Of a DNA stretch of 9,865 nucleotides, positions 6,224 through 9,865 are shown piece after piece. Position 1 is the stretch's first letter. Each line of letters opens with the position of its first letter. Both the position numbers and the translations under genes were made by a program. The stretch covers positions 1-9,865 of the forward strand of contig DATMBJ010000109.1 of NCBI GenBank assembly GCA_035559315.1. The letters run 5' to 3'. Source of the DNA: DATLZM01 sp035559315. GTDB taxonomy: Bacteria > Actinomycetota > UBA4738 > HRBIN12. The notes under the pieces are model-generated. The model did no database searches and was not told the DNA's origin. It worked only from the letters and a program-made list of their open reading frames with translations.

Positions 6224-7510
6224 ATGGGCGTCGAGGTCCTCCCGGTCCGCGGGGTCCCCGAGGTCCGCCCGGGGGACGACCTCTCGACGCTGCTCGCCGG
6301 GCCCCTGGCGGGGCTCGGGGCCCGGGACGGCGACGTCGTGGTCGTGACCCAGAAGGCGGTGTCCAAGGCCGAGGGACGCCTCGTGCCTGCGGCGGAGGGG
6401 CGCGCGGCCTGGGTCGAGCGCGAGGCCCGGCGCATCGTGGCCCGCCGCGGGGGCCTCCTGATCGCCGAGACCCGTCACGGCTTCGTCTGCGCGAACGCCG
6501 GCGTGGACGCCTCGAACGTCCCCGACGGGTTCCTCTCGCTCCTGCCCGAGGACCCGGACGCGAGCGCGGAGCGGCTCCGCGAGGGCCTCGCCCGCGCGCT
6601 CGGCGTCTCCCTCGCGGTCGTGGTCACCGACACGTTCGGCAGGCCCTGGCGCCGAGGGCTCGTGAACGTCGCGATCGGCTGCGCCGGGCTGCCGGCCCTC
6701 GTGGACCTGCGGGGCACGACCGACGCGGAGGGGCGGCTCCTCGAGGCGACCGTGGTGGCGCTGGCCGACGAGGTGGCCGCCGCCTCCGGCCTCGTGATCG
6801 GGAAGGCGGACCGGGTCCCGGCGGCGCTCGTCCGCGGGCTCCGGTGGTCCGCGCCCCCCGGCCGGGCCGTCGACCTGGTCCGCCCCCCGACCGAGGACCT
6901 GTTCCGGGAGTCGCCGCTCCAGGCCATCGCGGCCCGCCGGACGATCCGGGCGTTCGGGCCCGGCGAGGTCCCCCGGGAGGCGGTGGAGGAGGCGGTCCGC
7001 GCGGCCTGCACGGCTCCGGCCCCCCACCACACCCGGCCCTGGCTCTTCGTGGCGCTCGCCTCGGCCGCCGCGCGCCGGCGGTACCTGGCCACGATGGCCG
7101 CCGCCTGGCGGGCGGACCTCGAGCGCGACGGCCTGGCGCCCGCGGCCATCGAGCGGCGGCTCGCGCGGAGCGACGAGGTCCTCGGCCGGGCCCCGCTCCT
7201 GCTGGTCCCCGCGGTGCGGCTCCAGGGCGCGCACGCCTACCCGGACCCCGAGCGGGCCGGGGCCGAGCGCGACATGTTCCTCCTCTCGGCGGGCGCCGCG
7301 ATCCAGAACCTCCTCCTGGCGCTCCACGCCCAGGGCCTCGCCTCCTGCTGGATCTCGAGCTCGCTGTTCTGCCGGGAGGAGGCCCGCCAGGCCCTCGGCC
7401 TGGAGGAGGCGTGGGAGCCGATGGGCACGGTGGCGGTCGGCCCGCCGCCGGGCGACGCGCCGCCCCCCCGTCCGCCCCTCGACCTCGGGGGGCACCTCCG
7501 GTTCGCTTGA
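6224..7510 (+). CDS. fbiB: Coenzyme F420:L-glutamate ligase / dehydro-F420-0 reductase
   Basis: A 428-residue two-domain protein, near the length of M. tuberculosis FbiB. Residues 1 to about 225 are the CofE ligase that adds gamma-linked glutamates using GTP: VVTQKAVSKAEGR (40-52), NAGVDASNVP (91-100) and VTDTFGRPWRRGLVNVAIG (134-152), followed by DLRGTTDAEGR (161-171). Residues from about 232 form a nitroreductase-fold FMN domain: RRTIRAFGPGEVP (238-250), CTAPAPHHTRPWLFV (262-276) and GAAIQNLLLALHAQGLASCW (357-376). In actinobacterial FbiB this domain reduces dehydro-F420-0 to F420-0 and affects polyglutamate length. ATG 6224 fits the family N-terminus and has a Shine-Dalgarno in the fbiA stop. 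The TGA stop (7508-7510) begins the first unit of a tandem repeat, and the gene converges on the permease with 26 bp between stops. Confidence 0.96.
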   Translation: MGVEVLPVRGVPEVRPGDDLSTLLAGPLAGLGARDGDVVVVTQKAVSKAEGRLVPAAEGRAAWVEREARRIVARRGGLLIAETRHGFVCANAGVDASNVPDGFLSLLPEDPDASAERLREGLARALGVSLAVVVTDTFGRPWRRGLVNVAIGCAGLPALVDLRGTTDAEGRLLEATVVALADEVAAASGLVIGKADRVPAALVRGLRWSAPPGRAVDLVRPPTEDLFRESPLQAIAARRTIRAFGPGEVPREAVEEAVRAACTAPAPHHTRPWLFVALASAAARRRYLATMAAAWRADLERDGLAPAAIERRLARSDEVLGRAPLLLVPAVRLQGAHAYPDPERAGAERDMFLLSAGAAIQNLLLALHAQGLASCWISSSLFCREEARQALGLEEAWEPMGTVAVGPPPGDAPPPRPPLDLGGHLRFA

Positions 7511-7553
7511 CGCCTGCGCCAGCAGGTCCCTGACGCCTACGCCAGCAGGCCCC
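7508..7553. repeat. 23-bp tandem direct repeat between convergent fbiB and permease ends
   Basis: Unit 1 (7508-7530) and unit 2 (7531-7553) abut and match at 21 of 23 bases; both read TGACGCCT-R-CGCCAGCAGG-Y-CCC. Unit 1 begins with the fbiB TGA stop. Unit 2 contains the permease stop (TAG, minus strand 7539-7537) and its last four sense codons. In unit 1 the base matching the first position of that stop is changed, so TAG reads CAG. The period is not a multiple of three. Without one unit the two stop codons would be only 3 bp apart. Confidence 0.88.
7513..7526. terminator. Small hairpin, possible bidirectional terminator between fbiB and permease
   Basis: CCTGC-GCCA-GCAGG is a perfect 5-bp stem three bases after the fbiB stop. 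Unit 2 repeats it at 7536-7549 with one A-C mismatch in the plus-strand RNA and a G-U pair in the minus-strand RNA. The stems are short and no U-tract follows, so termination here is possible but weakly supported. Confidence 0.35.
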
Positions 7554-8949
7554 GCACGAAGTACCAGACGAAGACCGCGGAGACCGCGTAGAGGAGCGGG
7601 TGCACCTCGCGCCACCGCCCCCGCAGCACCGCGATCGCCGTGTAGGCGATGAACCCGGCCCCCACCCCGTTCGTGATGCTGTAGGTGAACGGCATCATCC
7701 CCACCGTGAGGAGGGCGGGGATCCCGATCCCCGGGTCGGCCCAGTCGATCTCCCGGACCAGGGTCATCATGAAGTAGCCCACGATCACGAGGACCGGGGC
7801 CGTGGCCTCCGGCGGGATCACGCCGGCCAGCGGGGACGCCACGATCGAGAGGAGGAACAGCGCGCCGACCACGACCGCGGTGAGGCCGGTCCGCCCCCCC
7901 TCGGAGACGCCCGCCGCGCTCTCGATGTAGGTGGTGTTGGAGGAGGCCGAGGCCGCGCCGCCGGCGGCCGCCGCGAGGGAGTCGATCAGCAGGACCCGGT
8001 TGATCCCGGGGAGCTTCCCCTCCCGGTCGAGGAGCCCGGCCTCGCCGCCGATCCCGATCACCGTGCCCATCGTGTCGAAGAAGTCCGAGAGCATCACCGA
8101 GACCACGAGGGCCACCGCGGTGAGGAACGGGACCGCGTCGAAGACCCCGGTGAGCGAGAAGTCCCCGAGCAACGAGAAGTCCGGGGTCCCCACGACCCGG
8201 CTCGGGATCCGGGCCACGTCGGGCCCCACCGCCTCCCACAGCCGCCCGCCCCCGAACCCCTCGTTGATGACGATCGCGAGGACGGTCGTGGCGAGGATGC
8301 CCACGAGCAGCGCCCCCCGCATCCGTCGGGCCACGAGCCCCGCGGTGATCGCGAACCCGAGGGCGAACGTGAGCATGCGGAGCGACGTGAAGTCGGGGTT
8401 GAGCGTGACCGGCGTCCCCTCGCCCTGGATCACCACCCCGGCGTTCACGAGGCCGATGAACGCGATGAACAGGCCGATCCCGATCCCGATGGCCCGCTTG
8501 AGGTCCATGGGGATGGCGTTCAGCACCGCCTCCCGGAACCCGGTGAGCACGAGGACGGTGATCGCGAGGCCCTCGAGCACGATCACCCCCATCGCCTGCG
8601 GCCAGGTGAGCCCGAAGCCTCCGACCAGCGTGAACGCGACGAACGCGTTGAGCCCCAGGCCCGCCGCCAGCGCGAACGGGTAGTTCGCCACGACCCCCAT
8701 GAGGATCGTCATCACCCCGGCCACGAGCGCCGTCACCGTGAGGACCTGGTCGAAGGGGAGGCTGCGGCCCGTGGGGTCCGGCACCGACCCGAGGATCGCC
8801 GGGTTCACGAACAGGATGTAGGCCATCGTGAGCCAGGTCGCGAGGCCCGCGACGAGCTCGGTGCGGACCGTGGAGCCCCGCTCGCTCACGCGGAAGAACC
8901 GGTCCAGGCCGCTCACCGGGACCCGTCCTGGACGCACCTCCGTCGCCAC
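7537..8949 (-). CDS. NCS2 family purine permease (AzgA/PbuG-like, guanine/hypoxanthine/adenine)
   Basis: A 470-residue polytopic membrane protein, hydrophobic along most of its length as expected for the 14-segment NCS2 fold. Hallmarks of the AzgA/PbuG branch are GLATWLTMAYILFVNP (35-50), YPFALAAGLGLNAFVAF (90-106), DFFDTMGT (289-296) and the substrate/proton region SNTTYIESAAGVSEGGRTGL (337-356). The family imports purine bases with protons; which base this protein prefers cannot be read. The GTG start has a strong G-rich Shine-Dalgarno (GGGGGGTG) 4 nt upstream. It has its own candidate promoter about 60 bp away. A purine permease has no known direct link to F420, although FO and purine pathways both draw on GTP. 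The last codons lie in the second unit of a 23-bp tandem duplication. Confidence 0.93.
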   Translation of the reverse strand: MATEVRPGRVPVSGLDRFFRVSERGSTVRTELVAGLATWLTMAYILFVNPAILGSVPDPTGRSLPFDQVLTVTALVAGVMTILMGVVANYPFALAAGLGLNAFVAFTLVGGFGLTWPQAMGVIVLEGLAITVLVLTGFREAVLNAIPMDLKRAIGIGIGLFIAFIGLVNAGVVIQGEGTPVTLNPDFTSLRMLTFALGFAITAGLVARRMRGALLVGILATTVLAIVINEGFGGGRLWEAVGPDVARIPSRVVGTPDFSLLGDFSLTGVFDAVPFLTAVALVVSVMLSDFFDTMGTVIGIGGEAGLLDREGKLPGINRVLLIDSLAAAAGGAASASSNTTYIESAAGVSEGGRTGLTAVVVGALFLLSIVASPLAGVIPPEATAPVLVIVGYFMMTLVREIDWADPGIGIPALLTVGMMPFTYSITNGVGAGFIAYTAIAVLRGRWREVHPLLYAVSAVFVWYFVRGLLA

Positions 8950-9015
8950 GTCGCACCCCCCTGCGCTCCATCGGCCGGGCGGGCCGGCCGGAACCCGGCG
9001 GGGAAGGCGTGCCGA

Positions 9016-9045
9016 ACCCTACGACACCGGGCGCGGCCGGGGCAA
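9016..9045 (-). promoter_or_regulatory. Candidate promoter for the purine permease
   Basis: On the minus strand TTGCCC (9045-9040) and TAGGGT (9021-9016) are separated by 18 bp. Transcription would start near 9009, giving a leader of about 60 nt before GTG 8949. The leader holds a G+C inverted repeat (GCCGGG at 8974-8979 with CCCGGC at 8994-8999). It is too short for a full purine riboswitch, and none of the conserved loop sequences was seen. Confidence 0.45.
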
Positions 9046-9061
9046 CGCCGGCCGCGGCGTC

Positions 9062-9067
9062 TATCCT
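9062..9067 (+). promoter_or_regulatory. Candidate -10 for a leaderless message of the His-rich secreted-domain gene
   Basis: TATCCT (four of six to TATAAT) ends 7 bp before GTG 9074, placing the predicted first transcribed base on the start codon. No Shine-Dalgarno lies upstream of that GTG. The geometry is the same as at fbiA. No clear -35 is visible. Confidence 0.5.
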
Positions 9068-9073
9068 GGGCCC

Positions 9074-9784
9074 GTGGCGAAGGGGAGGCGGAGCGGGCCG
9101 GCGGTCGAGCCCCGGCGGCTCACGAAGGCCGAGCGGAAGGAGCAGGCGCGGCTCGAGCGTGAGCAGCTCCGCCGAGCCATGGCCCGCCGGCAGCGGAACC
9201 GGCGGATCCTGACCGCGGCCCTCGTGGCGGGCGCCGTCGCCCTCGGGGCGTTCCTGTTCCTGCGGCCGGCCGGGGAACGCGGGCCGGCCGGGGGCCTCCC
9301 CGGGCTCCTCTCGACGACCGCGCCCTGGGACGCGAACCAGGCCGAGCTCGGCGCCCGTCTGGACCGCCTCGGGCTCCCCCCGGCCGGCGGGGCGATGCAC
9401 GTCCACGCGCACCTCGACCTGTTCGTGGACGGCGCACCCGTGTCGGTCCCCGCCGACATCGGCGTCACCCCCACCGCCCACGCGCCGCTCCACACCCACG
9501 ACGTGGACGGCGTGATCCACATCGAGTCGGCCCAGGCCCGGACCTTCACGCTCGGGGAGTTCTTCGACGTCTGGGGGGTCCGCTTCACCGACCGCTGCCT
9601 CGGGGGGCACTGCGCGTCGGGGGAGGACCGGCTCCGGGTCTTCGTCGACGGCGAGGAGGTGCAGGCGGGGCTCCGCGACGTGCCGCTCGAGGACCGCGCC
9701 GAGGTCGTGGTGGCCTTCGGGACCCGCGCGGAGCTCCCCGACCCCATCCCCTCCTCCTACGACTTCTCCGCGCTCGAGGGCTAG
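9074..9784 (+). CDS. Single-pass membrane protein with extracytoplasmic His-rich domain, function unknown
   Basis: A 236-residue protein from GTG 9074 to TAG 9782-9784. Residues 1-44 are strongly basic (including RLTKAERKEQARLEREQLRR, probably helical), and 45-63 form one membrane segment (ILTAALVAGAVALGAFLFL). The charge pattern predicts an inside N-terminus and an outside C-terminal domain. That domain carries HVHAHLDLFVDG (109-120), HAPLHTHDVDGVIHIES (136-152), FTLGEFFDVWG (158-168), a Cys pair C175-LGGH-C180, and a second VFVDGEEV strand (189-196). The clustered histidines look like a metal site and the cysteines could bind metal or form a disulfide; both are inference. I recall uncharacterised actinobacterial and archaeal proteins with the same HAHL...HTHD...IHIES pattern but know no assigned function. 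The next gene starts 3 bp downstream, so they are probably co-transcribed. Confidence 0.82.
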   Translation: MAKGRRSGPAVEPRRLTKAERKEQARLEREQLRRAMARRQRNRRILTAALVAGAVALGAFLFLRPAGERGPAGGLPGLLSTTAPWDANQAELGARLDRLGLPPAGGAMHVHAHLDLFVDGAPVSVPADIGVTPTAHAPLHTHDVDGVIHIESAQARTFTLGEFFDVWGVRFTDRCLGGHCASGEDRLRVFVDGEEVQAGLRDVPLEDRAEVVVAFGTRAELPDPIPSSYDFSALEG

Positions 9785-9787
9785 GCC

Positions 9788-9865
9788 GTGGCGAAGCAGC
9801 GGAAGCGGCGCCGGCGGCCGGCCCCGGCCGCGGTCGAGGCGGGGCGACCGGCGCCCGGGGCGCCC
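9788..9865 (+). CDS. Start of a basic-N-terminus protein (partial, runs off right edge)
   Basis: From GTG 9788 the frame is open for 26 codons to the edge, reading MAKQRKRRRRPAPAAVEAGR and continuing Pro/Ala/Gly-rich. GAGGG at 9776-9780, inside the end of the preceding gene, gives a ribosome site 7 nt upstream. The start resembles that of its neighbour (MAKGRRSGPAVEPRR): both begin GTG GCG AAG and have a positively charged cytoplasmic-type head, so this may be another single-pass or polytopic membrane protein. The product cannot be identified from 26 residues. Confidence 0.6.
   Translation, partial: MAKQRKRRRRPAPAAVEAGRPAPGAP

Noticed and set aside
2540..7510. A 1656-codon plus-strand open frame covering fbiC antisense, fbiA and fbiB
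   Set aside because: Stop codons are rare in this G+C-rich DNA. The first two thirds are antisense to fbiC or out of frame with fbiA; only the fbiB part matches a protein family.
8950..9009. A purine riboswitch upstream of the purine permease
   Set aside because: The predicted leader is about 60 nt, and no conserved purine-aptamer loops were found; only a G+C inverted repeat is present.
6050..9610. A 1186-codon minus-strand open frame
   Set aside because: It is low-complexity Arg/Gly/Pro sequence, antisense to or out of frame with fbiB, the permease and the His-rich gene, which all carry family motifs in other frames.

Overview
The window is very G+C-rich DNA with actinobacterial gene content: a WhiB-family regulator, a fused two-domain FO synthase, and the two-domain FbiB form of the F420 ligase. 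In Mycobacterium tuberculosis whiB2 (Rv3260c) sits beside fbiA and fbiB (Rv3261, Rv3262), and Streptomyces keeps whiB near cofD/cofE, so the window is a variant of a known actinobacterial neighbourhood. Genus and species cannot be read from it. The layout suggests a less-studied actinobacterial lineage, but that is inference.

Left part (1-2514, all minus strand): a large membrane-anchored family 2 glycosyltransferase runs off the left edge (1-1932). To its right are a strong hairpin (2000-2021), a tiny Lys/Arg/Ala/Thr-only histone H1-like protein (2042-2266) and a WhiB regulator (2287-2514). The last two look like one short operon, with a candidate promoter and palindromic operator in the 202-bp gap upstream of whiB.

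Centre (2717-7510): a coenzyme F420 locus. The FO synthase fbiC (CofG-CofH fusion, minus) diverges from fbiA (CofD, plus) across only 31 bp, and fbiB (CofE plus FMN reductase, plus) follows fbiA with an 8-bp gap. FbiC makes the deazaflavin FO, FbiA adds the phospho-(enol)lactyl group, and FbiB reduces the product and adds glutamates. Only the guanylyltransferase that supplies FbiA (CofC/FbiD) is not in the window.

Right part (7537-9865): a purine-type (AzgA/PbuG-like) permease converges on fbiB. It diverges from a single-pass secreted-domain protein with His-rich motifs and a Cys pair, which is followed 3 bp later by the first 26 codons of another gene with a similar basic N-terminus.

The least expected structure is a pair of short tandem duplications. 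Each is 22 or 23 bp, and each covers the stop codon and last codons of a minus-strand gene (fbiC and the permease). The other recurring feature is the apparent leaderless or near-leaderless arrangement of several genes, with a TANNNT -10 hexamer placed so that transcription starts at or just before the start codon. No RNA gene, insertion sequence, CRISPR array or phage gene was seen, and no gene-free stretch exceeds about 200 bp.
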